Shown here: positions 45,901 to 52,545 of the stretch, one piece after another
Position numbering within the stretch: the stretch's first letter is position 1
How the letters are laid out: every line of letters begins with the position of its first letter
DNA from: an uncultured bacterium
GTDB taxonomy: Bacteria > Planctomycetota > GCA-002687715
Assembly: GCA_902826835.1 (NCBI GenBank)
Contig: CADEGH010000015.1
Location: forward strand, 1 to 64,000
Direction of reading: 5' to 3'
Length of the DNA stretch: 64,000 bases
Notes under the pieces: generated by a model
What the model was told of the DNA's origin: nothing
What the model saw: the letters and a program-made list of their open reading frames with translations, nothing else
The model's database searches: none
Position numbers and translations under genes: made by a program

Positions 45901-46408
45901 AGGAGTAGTTGGCGGGGAGGTCGGCGGCCTTGAGCAGTATGTTCAAGACACTGCATCGAACGTGACTTTGGCTGTGGGCGAGCAAGGTGCCGGCAGCGGC
46001 CACGGGGGGCTTACCCGCCCGCATCGACTCTCGGTCGATTTCGCGGAGGAGCCCGGTGATCGTCTGTGGGAGGCCGCGCACCAAGGTGCGGGCGGTGGTT
46101 CCGTCCTCGAAGCGGGTGTTCACCCACAGGTGACCGAGCATTTTGAGCAGGTGGGATTTCCCGCTTCCAAAGAACCCGCTTACCCAGGCCGATGGGCTCC
46201 GTGATCCGCGGGACTGGCTGGTCAACCACGTTTCGAGAATCCGCTCGGTGGCCTTCGCGTACTCTCCCTCGCACACGAACGACTCGAGCTCGGCGCGCAG
46301 TTCCCGCTCAGCGATACTGGGGTCGCCTTGGGCGTCGATGCGGGCTTGTCCGTTGTTCGGAAGTGCGTGGGCGACGGGATCACGTTCGAGGAGTTCGCGG
46401 ATCTTCAT
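42944..46408 (-). CDS. brxC: BREX P-loop ATPase BrxC
   Basis: The 1154-residue protein starts MKIRELLERDPVAHALPNNGQ and has a Walker A GFFGSGKS at 78-85 and a Walker B LLILDEVQQF near residue 270. These fit BrxC, the large ATPase common to all BREX types. It probably acts with BrxB, PglX and PglZ in one complex. The C-terminal half is helical with coiled-coil character. The ATG overlaps the brxB stop (ATGA). Length is normal for the family and there is no sign of damage. Confidence 0.93.
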   Translation of the reverse strand: MKIRELLERDPVAHALPNNGQARIDAQGDPSIAERELRAELESFVCEGEYAKATERILETWLTSQSRGSRSPSAWVSGFFGSGKSHLLKMLGHLWVNTRFEDGTTARTLVRGLPQTITGLLREIDRESMRAGKPPVAAAGTLLAHSQSHVRCSVLNILLKAADLPANYSLARFCLWLRGNGQESQVRAEVEKANREWSSELAHLFVSPHIALAILKLDPSFAGSEREARDILRKQYQRTDQAGDITTEEFMRVARAALGGSDPLPPTLLILDEVQQFIGDSSDRAVIITELAEALQTQLGGRIMLVASGQSSLTSTTGLQKLTDRFRIPVQLSDTDVEVVTRRVLLAKKPRAEAAIRTCLDQNAGELSRHLRDTTLASRPADSQTDIVDYPLLPARRRFLEECFKRLEQNAGTRSQLRSQLHILHSALRSIGDRPLGWVIPCDILYDALYQELIQTGVLLNEISTKIRALDDGTDEGRLQKRLAATVFLIGKLSREAGVDTGVRATATHISDLIIEDIGQDSAPFRRRIAEVLERLADSGVFLRIGDEYRMQTTEGAAWESEFKERSTKALRDPPELNARREELLRTAIQEILRPIRPLHGEAKVPRLLTLHASDETPPPASAELVVWMRTGFGSAHKEVIQEAQRRGQTDAVIHLFIPKQDADDLHRSIAEWAGAKAVLDHRGTPATKEGQEARQSMIGRVDSYVRARDSIVARLLSSACVYQGGGAEVFGETLAAKLRSAVEVAQDRLYPQFHEGDHKGWSTALKRAREGSDHPLQVVGVATGQSEHPVVRRVLEAVGNGQRGSEIRRSLEGAPTGWPRDAIDAALIILHSAGTLSATQNGQSVPPRHLDQNKISTTDFRPESVQVGTPDRLKVRGLIQALSIPVRSGEEEARAPQFVEALRGLAEEAGGESPLPEAPRYAALDQLKRQSGNALLASLAASAETLSGLIPEWQKRGEIARKRKPTWDELQSLLAQAHNLPIATEVAADLEAIHRHRSLLADPDPVPPIKAKVSQALRGAVIEAERSIERAQQDQLACLAADPEWNSLAGPERQAILRKFGFEREKPASLGSDAELLATLSRDPLHARYAAAAAAPERAAGIRTALAQRSVPSARRCSIPAATLADAAAVDQWVAATAQLLREAVKQGPIIVP

Positions 46409-46968
46409 GTGGGTACGCCCGCTCCGTGGAGAGTGATGCAGGGAGCCAGGTAGTTCCAGCCGTCCCGCGCATCCAACAGTCGGTAAGTCGTGCCGTCTCG
46501 AGTCCCCGGGAAAAAAACGGCCAACCGACCCGGTATGGCGGATTCGACGGAGCGCACGAGGTCCGAGACCCGTGTGAAGCCGAAGAGCGACCCGAGCCCG
46601 GTGAGCGCCACGACGGTCCGGTCATGCCCCTGGGCGAGCCGATTGCGGAGCGGTGCGGACACCGATTCCAGAAAGCTCATTTCGAGTTTGAGGACGAGGT
46701 CGTCCGGGCTCTCGAAGTAGGACTCGCGGTAATCCTCGCGGGCCATCCATTGTGCAAAGTGCTTCGTGCAATCGAATTCGGTCCATTCCAGCCCGTGGTT
46801 CCGCGTACGCTGCTCGAACTCCGCTTTGCGAGCTCGGAAGCTCCGCTCCATTTCCTTCTCGTACACGACCATCAGAACGCGCTGCCCCCCGGACAGGAGG
46901 GGCTGCCAGGGAATCTTGATGTGCTCCTCGTAGCGCGCGGCTAGTTCTTCGACTCGACCCATGGTCAT
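46405..46968 (-). CDS. brxB: BREX protein BrxB (DUF1788)
   Basis: The 187-residue protein shows the BrxB signature around GLGSLFGFTRVSDLVRSVE and ends LAVFFPGT...YRLLDARDGWNYLAPCI. BrxB is a core type 1 BREX component of unclear biochemical role. The ATG at 46968 overlaps the brxA stop codon (ATGA); MGRVEELA at 46962 is the only close alternative. The overlaps on both sides indicate tight co-translation with brxA and brxC. Confidence 0.93.
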   Translation of the reverse strand: MTMGRVEELAARYEEHIKIPWQPLLSGGQRVLMVVYEKEMERSFRARKAEFEQRTRNHGLEWTEFDCTKHFAQWMAREDYRESYFESPDDLVLKLEMSFLESVSAPLRNRLAQGHDRTVVALTGLGSLFGFTRVSDLVRSVESAIPGRLAVFFPGTRDGTTYRLLDARDGWNYLAPCITLHGAGVPT

Positions 46969-47756
46969 CGTCCTTTCGAGGCTGGATCGAGGGGGGAAGC
47001 GTCCAGCTCCACGACCTGTCCGTAGGACCGGGCCACGATGAGGTCCTGCTGATGGGCCCGAAGGGCGTACTCTAAGAGCTGGGCCGGACCAGCGTCCAAG
47101 ACGGCTGCGAAGGGCGTGCGCAAAAGAAACTCGCCGGCAAGGCCAGCCTGAGCGCCGAGCCAGACCGCGAACGCCGTCGCTGCGGGGGTGGGGACGACGC
47201 GGCGGCGCAGCTTGCGGACGCGGCCCTCGAGGTGACCGGACTGGCACCAACTGCTCGCCGTATTGCGCGCCACTTTGTCCAGGGAGGAGGCGTTGAGTTT
47301 GCCCTCACTCGGCTTGGCGAGGGCCTCCGTCAAGCTCGCGCGCAACAGCTCTGCGCCGGGCATGAGGGGCAGGACCGCGTTCGCGGAAGCTCGCAGAAAT
47401 CCGTCTCTGGCTAGGCTGCAGAGGAGGGCCAAAAGAGGGCGGGACGTCGGGTCGAGTGCCCAGAGGCGGCGTAGTACGCGGAAGATCGGAATGCGTGGGT
47501 CGAGGGCGTAGAACTCGCTCAGTCTCTGGGCAGTGCCTTTTCGGCTCGCGACCGTAGGTTTTCCTAGTCGGTTTTCGTCGACGATGGCCGCTAAGTAGGC
47601 CTCTCGTCCGCTGTCTTCCGGGACCGCTTCGAGGACTTCACCCAGCTCCTCCAGCATCATGGTTCGACTCGTGTGAGCCCCTCCAGGGTTCAACTTGAGC
47701 CCGGCGCGGGTGGACTCGCGAGCTTCTGACGAGGAAGGCCAGGTTAGGTTGAGCAT
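46965..47756 (-). CDS. brxA: BREX protein BrxA (DUF1819)
   Basis: The 263-residue protein matches BrxA: an N-terminal MMLEELGEVLEA segment, IFRVLRRLWALDP in the middle and the conserved ARNTASSWCQSGHLEGR stretch. BrxA is a small DNA-binding core component of type 1 systems. I chose the ATG at 47756. An upstream TTG in the same frame lies inside the palindromic operator and would place translation over the predicted transcription start. This is the first gene of the BREX operon. Confidence 0.88.
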   Translation of the reverse strand: MLNLTWPSSSEARESTRAGLKLNPGGAHTSRTMMLEELGEVLEAVPEDSGREAYLAAIVDENRLGKPTVASRKGTAQRLSEFYALDPRIPIFRVLRRLWALDPTSRPLLALLCSLARDGFLRASANAVLPLMPGAELLRASLTEALAKPSEGKLNASSLDKVARNTASSWCQSGHLEGRVRKLRRRVVPTPAATAFAVWLGAQAGLAGEFLLRTPFAAVLDAGPAQLLEYALRAHQQDLIVARSYGQVVELDASPLDPASKGR

Positions 47757-47771
47757 GCGGGTTCGTCGATA

Positions 47772-47803
47772 CTGTCTAGCCGGCAAGTTTGCCGGCTAGA
47801 CAG
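47772..47803. promoter_or_regulatory. Perfect 32-bp palindrome in the brxA leader (operator candidate)
   Basis: The left arm CTGTCTAGCCGGCAA (47772-47786) and the right arm TTGCCGGCTAGACAG (47789-47803) are exact reverse complements separated by two bases. The site begins 16 bases before the brxA ATG and ends where transcription from the promoter at 47810-47837 should begin. A repressor bound here would block initiation. As RNA it would also make a strong hairpin just 5' of the brxA ribosome-binding region, so regulation at either level is possible. Confidence 0.75.
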
Positions 47804-47809
47804 CATCGA

Positions 47810-47837
47810 AGCATATCGGCGGCTTTCCTTTGGTCAA
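47810..47837 (-). promoter_or_regulatory. Sigma70-like promoter of the BREX operon
   Basis: On the minus strand the -35 box TTGACC (47832-47837) and the -10 box TATGCT (47810-47815) are 16 bases apart, close to consensus. The expected start site is about 47803, at the edge of the 32-bp palindrome. No other good promoter lies between this point and the brxA ATG. Confidence 0.6.
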
Positions 47838-47948
47838 GTCTCCCGAGGCCATTGATTTGTGTCGATCCCGCGAGCTGCGCGGCTGCCGTCCCTGATTGCA
47901 CCAAGGTGGTCAGGCCCCCTTCTTGCCGCTACACCGAGGATTCTCTTT

Positions 47949-47994
47949 GATACAAATTGTCGACTCCTGATCATAGAAGTCAACATATTGTATC
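47949..47994. promoter_or_regulatory. Imperfect inverted repeat upstream of abiEi
   Basis: The arms GATACAAATTGTCGAC (47949-47964) and GTCAACATATTGTATC (47979-47994) match at 13 of 16 positions around a 14-base centre that contains TGATCA. AbiEi-type antitoxins are known to repress their own operon by binding inverted repeats, and this lies about 210 bases before abiEi. The surrounding 250 bases are AT-rich. The rest of 47757-48203 holds no supported gene. Confidence 0.45.
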
Positions 47995-48203
47995 TTTTGC
48001 TCGTCAAAAGTGCTTTAGAAAAAGACAAGATCGATCAAAAAAGGAAACTGCGCGCCAAAGATCAGAGTTGGTGAAAACCACTCTCAGCAAGTTGGCTGAA
48101 AGACAAATCTTTGTTCCAAGAGATCCAGATCCATCAAGAGGATACAAAACGTCGATCCCAAGAGTTCCTGATCGACAAAAAGTAACATTGCGGCGATAAT
48201 GCG

Positions 48204-48887
48204 ATGGTGAAAACGCAAGAAAACGGCGAGAAGAGTCCCAGAGAGCGCTCAGGACGAGACCGGGGGGCTCGTGTCCGACAGATTCTGGATCTCGCGGGTA
48301 GAGGCCCGGTCAGGTCGAAAGACCTAGCCAGCCTGGGGATTCCCCGGGCGTATCTGACGAGGCTCGTCCTCCAGGGGAAACTGGAGAAGGTCGAGCGGGG
48401 GCTGTACCGGAGCTCCGATTCTCCCGGATCTCCCTTACAGTCGATCAGCGACGTCGCCACCAAGATTCCGAACGGGACGATTTGCCTGCTGAGCGCTCTC
48501 CAGATCCACGAGTTGACCACGGAGATGCCCGCGGCGGTGTGGATCATGATCGATCGCGCGGCCCGCTCACCGCGGTACGAGGCCGTGCGCCTCCAAGTGG
48601 TCCGCGCCAGTGGTCGCGCCAAAACCCACGGTGTCGAATTCCGACACATCGAGGGGGTTCGAGTTCGGATCACATCCCCCGCCAAGACCGTTGCCGACTG
48701 CTTTCGCTACCGACGGCACGTGGGCATGGAGGTCGCACTAGCCGCCCTCAAGGACTTCGTCGCTCGGCGTGGCCAAAAGACCGGACGCCGCACCAAGTCG
48801 AGCTACGACCTCGAGGCCCTCACCCTGGCCGCGCGTGCCGACGGAGTCGAAGCGCGCATCCGCCCCTACATCGAGGCGCTGCTGTGA
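48204..48887 (+). CDS. abiEi: AbiEi-family antitoxin (type IV toxin-antitoxin)
   Basis: The 227-residue protein has the AbiEi layout. An N-terminal winged helix-turn-helix (about 25-75: VRSKDLASLGIPRAYLTRLVLQGKLEKVERGLYR) is followed by the AbiEi_1 C-terminal domain (ICLLSALQIHELTTEMP, VRITSPAKTVADCFRYRRHVG). AbiEi is a transcriptional autorepressor and antitoxin for the nucleotidyltransferase AbiEii. The gene appears intact and complete. It runs opposite to the BREX operon, and its stop overlaps the GTG of the toxin remnant by four bases (GTGA), the normal coupling of this pair. Confidence 0.88.
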   Translation: MVKTQENGEKSPRERSGRDRGARVRQILDLAGRGPVRSKDLASLGIPRAYLTRLVLQGKLEKVERGLYRSSDSPGSPLQSISDVATKIPNGTICLLSALQIHELTTEMPAAVWIMIDRAARSPRYEAVRLQVVRASGRAKTHGVEFRHIEGVRVRITSPAKTVADCFRYRRHVGMEVALAALKDFVARRGQKTGRRTKSSYDLEALTLAARADGVEARIRPYIEALL

Positions 48888-49102
48888 GTGACCGCAACTC
48901 CGGGCGTGGCAAGAGCGCCTACGTGCAACTCCAGCGGATCGCGAAACGGGACAAAGAGAACTTTCAGCATGTCCTGGTGCGCTACGGCATCGAGAGGTTC
49001 CTGGCACGGCTCGCGAATTCACCCCACGCGAAGACATTGATTCTGAAAGGTGGAACTCTCTTCGGCCTCTGGATGAGGCGCTGGCCGGGATTCGATCAAT
49101 AG
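48884..49102 (+). pseudogene. abiEii: Truncated AbiEii nucleotidyltransferase toxin
   Basis: The GTG start overlaps the abiEi stop. The 72 encoded residues match the AbiEii N-terminus up to the conserved LILKGGTLFGLW motif, then WMRRWPGFDQ and a TAG stop. AbiEii is normally about 280-300 residues and needs the downstream DLD metal-binding motif for nucleotidyl transfer, which is missing. The remnant ends 28 bases from the end of the convergent ilvE gene. The toxin half is therefore dead, while the antitoxin reading frame remains whole. Confidence 0.85.
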
Positions 49103-49129
49103 AGGCGACGTCGAGGTGGTCGCCGGGAG

Positions 49130-50053
49130 TCAGATCTTGGTGAGCCAGTGCTCGAAGCCTTCGAGGTTGCCGCGGACGGCGCTGAGGTAGGACTTTTGGA
49201 GGCGCTCGGTCAAGGGGCCGCGGCGGCCTTCGCCGACTTGCATGTCGTTGACTTCGGAGATGGGCGTGACTTCGGCGGCGGTGCCGGTCATGAAGGCCTC
49301 GTCGGCGGACATGAGGTCTTCGACGGGGATCTGCTGGATGCGGGTCGGAATCTTCAGGTGCTCGGCGATCTGGAGGACGGAGTCGCGGGTGATGCCCGGA
49401 AGCAGCGATTCTTCGCTGCTGTTCGTGATCAGAGTGCCCTTCTTGATGATGAAGATGTTTTCGCCGGCACCTTCCGCCACGCGGCCGTGCGCGTTCAGGA
49501 GAATGCCCTCTTGGTAACCACCCGCGGCGGCTTCTTTGGTCGCGAGCACGGAATTCAGGTAGTGGCCGGAGGCCTTGATCGTCGGGTCGAGCGCGGTCGG
49601 CATGAACTTGCGCTGCTGGGTGATCTTGGCCCGGATGCCCTTTTCGAGCGCCTCGGGACCGAGGTAGGCCCCCCAGGACCACACCGCGATGCAGGTGTTG
49701 ATCTCGCACTCGCGGGGACGAACCCCCATGAAGCCCTCGCCGGTCAAGACCACCGGTCGGATGTAACACTCCTTGAACTTGTGGCGTTTGATCAGGTCGC
49801 TGATCGCGGCGGTGAGCTGCTCGTCCGTCCAGGGGTACTCCATGAAATACCCCTTGGCCGACCGGCGGAGGCGCTGGAGGTGCTCCTTCAGGCGGAAGAC
49901 CGCGGGTCCGAGTTTGCCGTCGTAGCAGCGGATGCCTTCGAAAACGGCGGTTCCGTAGTGAATGATGTGCGAGAAAAAGGAGATCTTGGCGTCCTCGGCG
50001 GCCACCACTTTCCCATCCATCCAGACGAACTGGCTATCGACTTTGCGCGGCAT
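49130..50053 (-). CDS. ilvE: Branched-chain amino acid aminotransferase
   Basis: The 307-residue protein is a fold-type IV PLP aminotransferase. The Schiff-base Lys is K160 in PTIKASGHYLNS, as in E. coli IlvE numbering, and AEGAGENIF and LLPGITRDSVL follow. It transfers amino groups to the keto acids of leucine, isoleucine and valine. It is divergent from the LeuA-family gene, separated by 136 bases that include a G8 run. The pair suggests a branched-chain amino acid locus that forms the right border of the defence island. Confidence 0.93.
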   Translation of the reverse strand: MPRKVDSQFVWMDGKVVAAEDAKISFFSHIIHYGTAVFEGIRCYDGKLGPAVFRLKEHLQRLRRSAKGYFMEYPWTDEQLTAAISDLIKRHKFKECYIRPVVLTGEGFMGVRPRECEINTCIAVWSWGAYLGPEALEKGIRAKITQQRKFMPTALDPTIKASGHYLNSVLATKEAAAGGYQEGILLNAHGRVAEGAGENIFIIKKGTLITNSSEESLLPGITRDSVLQIAEHLKIPTRIQQIPVEDLMSADEAFMTGTAAEVTPISEVNDMQVGEGRRGPLTERLQKSYLSAVRGNLEGFEHWLTKI

Positions 50054-50189
50054 GCGGTCTCCTTTTCGGGCCCCATGGTGGGGTACGAGCCCTCGCTTGG
50101 CAAGGTGCTTCCCCCATTGCGGGGGGGGGACCCCCTTTTAGAATCGGCAAGACGCCCAAACTTCCGTGGCGCTCCCGAGGTCTCGCGCC

Positions 50190-51449
50190 ATGTCCACCGG
50201 TACGCCATCCAACCACGAAGGACTCATCCACGACTGGAACCTGTCGGGGCCGGGGTCCGTCGGCCGCGCTCGCCCGACGATCACCCTGAACGACGAAACC
50301 CTGCGGGACGGCCTCCAGTCGCCCTCGGTTTTTGACCCACCGCTGCGGGAAAAGTGCGAGCTTTTGGACCGCATGGCGGAAATCGGGATCGCCACCGCCA
50401 ACCTCGGCCTCCCCGGGGCCGGGGAAGCCCATCGCCGCGACATCCTGGCGATGGCCCAGCACCTCCAGCGCACCGGCTCGAAAGTCCGTCCGAACGTCGC
50501 CTGCCGCACCGTCATCAGCGACATCGAGCCGGTCCGGGAGATCATGGACAAGACCGGCCTTTCGGTCCTGGCCTGCTGCTTCATCGGTTCCTCCCCGATC
50601 CGCCAGTACGCCGAGAACTGGACCATAGATACCCTCCTCGGGCACGTCGAAAAGAGCCTCAGCTACGCCCGGGATCACCAAATTCCGGTGATGTTCGTGA
50701 CGGAGGACACCACCCGGGCGTCGCCGAAGGACATCCAGGCCCTCTACGAACTGGCCATCGACCTTGGGGCGGAGCGGGTCTGTGTGTGCGACACCTGCGG
50801 CCACGCGACCCCCGAAGGCACCCGCGCCGTCGTCGGCTTCGTGGCGGACCTCGTCCAGCGCAAGGGAAGGCGCGTCGGCATCGACTGGCACGGTCACCGC
50901 GACCGCAACCTCGATCTCGCCAACTGCATGGCCGCCGTCGAGGCCGGCGCGACCCAGGTTCACGGGGCCGCCCTCGGGGTGGGCGAGCGTGCCGGCAACG
51001 CGCCCATGGACCTGATCCTCGCGAACTTCAAACTCCTGGGTTGGATCGACCACGACCTCTCGAAGTTGGGCGACTACGTGCGCACCGCGAGCCGCACCCT
51101 CAAAGTCCCCATCCCCCACAACTACCCCATCTTCGGGAACGACGCCTTTTTGACCGGCACCGGAGTCCACGCCTCGGCCGTCATCAAAGCCCTGAAGAAG
51201 GGCGATGCTTGGCTGGCCGACCGGGTCTACTCGGGAGTGCCCGCGGGAGAGTTCGGCGAGGCTCAGAGGATCGCGATCGGCTACATGAGTGGCCGCTCCA
51301 ACGTCGTGTTCTGGCTCGATTCCCACGGGTTCGACGGCAACGACGCCGCGCTCGTGGACCACGTGTTCGCGGCCGCCAAGGCTTCGAACCACCTCCTCTC
51401 CGACGAAGAAGTGCACCGGGTGGTCAAGGGCTACCGGAAGGCCCAATGA
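50190..51449 (+). CDS. LeuA-family DRE-TIM synthase (2-isopropylmalate synthase-like)
   Basis: The 419-residue protein has the DRE-TIM metallolyase motifs: LNDETLRDGLQS (R39, D40), DTCGHATPEG, the metal-binding WHGHRDRN and GVGERAGNAP. These enzymes condense acetyl-CoA with a keto acid. Divergence from ilvE favours 2-isopropylmalate synthase, but the C-terminal leucine-sensing domain is absent and a homocitrate or other acyl substrate is possible. The metal motif reads HGHRD rather than HXHND. The ATG at 50190 precedes the first conserved strand by about 30 residues. Confidence 0.82.
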   Translation: MSTGTPSNHEGLIHDWNLSGPGSVGRARPTITLNDETLRDGLQSPSVFDPPLREKCELLDRMAEIGIATANLGLPGAGEAHRRDILAMAQHLQRTGSKVRPNVACRTVISDIEPVREIMDKTGLSVLACCFIGSSPIRQYAENWTIDTLLGHVEKSLSYARDHQIPVMFVTEDTTRASPKDIQALYELAIDLGAERVCVCDTCGHATPEGTRAVVGFVADLVQRKGRRVGIDWHGHRDRNLDLANCMAAVEAGATQVHGAALGVGERAGNAPMDLILANFKLLGWIDHDLSKLGDYVRTASRTLKVPIPHNYPIFGNDAFLTGTGVHASAVIKALKKGDAWLADRVYSGVPAGEFGEAQRIAIGYMSGRSNVVFWLDSHGFDGNDAALVDHVFAAAKASNHLLSDEEVHRVVKGYRKAQ

Positions 51450-51463
51450 CCAGAAACAAAAAA

Positions 51464-51487
51464 GGGCGCGGTCACACGACCGCGCCC
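51464..51487. terminator. Perfect hairpin after the LeuA-family gene
   Basis: GGGCGCGGTC and GACCGCGCCC pair exactly around an ACAC loop, 14 bases after the stop codon at 51449. An A7 run precedes the hairpin and no T-run follows. As an intrinsic terminator it would work best on minus-strand transcripts. On the plus strand it may act as a 3'-end stabiliser or a weak terminator before lgt. Confidence 0.55.
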
Positions 51488-51633
51488 ACGCCACATTTGC
51501 CCCTGTCCCCGGTGACCTGTCTCCGTGCCATGACTTTTGTTCCGTATCACCGAGGCTGTCTCTCTGACGCTTTTCGTGGGCGAGTTCCCCAACAAAGTTT
51601 CGGATTGTCGCGGTCTTTCGAGATTCCTTCGCC

Positions 51634-52458
51634 GTGAATTTCCTCCTCGAAATCGCCTACCCGGCCATCGACCCGGTGTTTTTCCGCATCGGCCCGCTGG
51701 CGGTGCGCTGGTACGGCCTTTCGTACGTAGTCGCCTTCCTCATTGCCCGTTTCCTGCTCCTGCGGCTCTCGAAAGAGCGCCGCCTCCCCCTCGATCAGGC
51801 CGGGGTCAGCGATCTGCTCTTCTTCGCGATGATCGGGACCGTGGTCGGCGGGCGGCTCGGCTACGTGCTTTTCTACAATCGGGACGCGTACGTCGAAAAC
51901 CCGCTCGAGGCCTTCGCGGTCTGGAAGGGCGGACTCTCGTTCCACGGCGGCCTTTCCGGGGTGGCTGTCGCCATTTACGCCACCGCCCGCAAGTACAAGG
52001 TGCCTCTGTTTCGGGTGATGGACGCCTGTTCTTTGTCCGCCACCCCCGGCATCCTCTGCGTCCGCCTCGGCAACTTCATCAACGCCGAGCTTTGGGGTCG
52101 TCCGAGCGATGTCCCGTGGGCGATGCGCTTCCCCGGGCGGGACGCGGGCCCCCTCACCCGTCACCCCTCCCAGCTCTATGAAGGCCTGGCCGAGGGACTG
52201 TTCCTCTTCGTGGTGCTCTGGGCGCTCAGAAAAGCCGCATTCCTTCAGACTCCCGGCCGGATTTCAGCCGCTTTCCTGGTCGGCTACGGGATCCTCCGCT
52301 TCTTTTTGGAGTACACCCGGGAGCCGGATGCCCAGTTGGGCCTGCTTTGGCTGGGCCTTTCGATGGGGCAATTTCTGTGCCTGGCCATGATTTCCGTCGG
52401 AAGCGTGCTTTTTTGGTCGCGTCGCCGGACTGAATCCGGCCCCGCCCTGACTCCCTGA
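51634..52458 (+). CDS. lgt: Prolipoprotein diacylglyceryl transferase
   Basis: The 274-residue membrane enzyme has about seven helices and the Lgt motifs SFHGGLSG and RLGNFINAELWGRPSD, followed by HPSQLYE. It moves diacylglycerol from phosphatidylglycerol to the lipobox Cys of prelipoproteins, such as the lipoproteins encoded at 7868-8386 and 16719-17717. The start codon is the GTG at 51634 (NFLLEIAYPAIDP), right at the usual family N-terminus. The CARF-domain gene follows after 87 bases. Confidence 0.94.
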   Translation: MNFLLEIAYPAIDPVFFRIGPLAVRWYGLSYVVAFLIARFLLLRLSKERRLPLDQAGVSDLLFFAMIGTVVGGRLGYVLFYNRDAYVENPLEAFAVWKGGLSFHGGLSGVAVAIYATARKYKVPLFRVMDACSLSATPGILCVRLGNFINAELWGRPSDVPWAMRFPGRDAGPLTRHPSQLYEGLAEGLFLFVVLWALRKAAFLQTPGRISAAFLVGYGILRFFLEYTREPDAQLGLLWLGLSMGQFLCLAMISVGSVLFWSRRRTESGPALTP

Positions 52459-52545
52459 CCTTGGGAATCCAGGGTCCGGCCGACTACCATCCCCCTCTTC
52501 CCCCACATCTCGTCAAGGGATCACCCTCCCTCCGGAGCTTCCGGT

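Noticed and set aside
47859..48074. 71-codon frame between brxA and abiEi
   Set aside because: It covers the inverted repeat and AT-rich divergent region, has no protein-like features and lacks a start signal.
30656..49129. Possible CRISPR array or tRNA attachment site bordering the defence island
   Set aside because: No regularly spaced direct repeats and no tRNA-like cloverleaf were found. A GGTTCGAGTCC tRNA-arm-like string near 34305 is inside brxL coding sequence.
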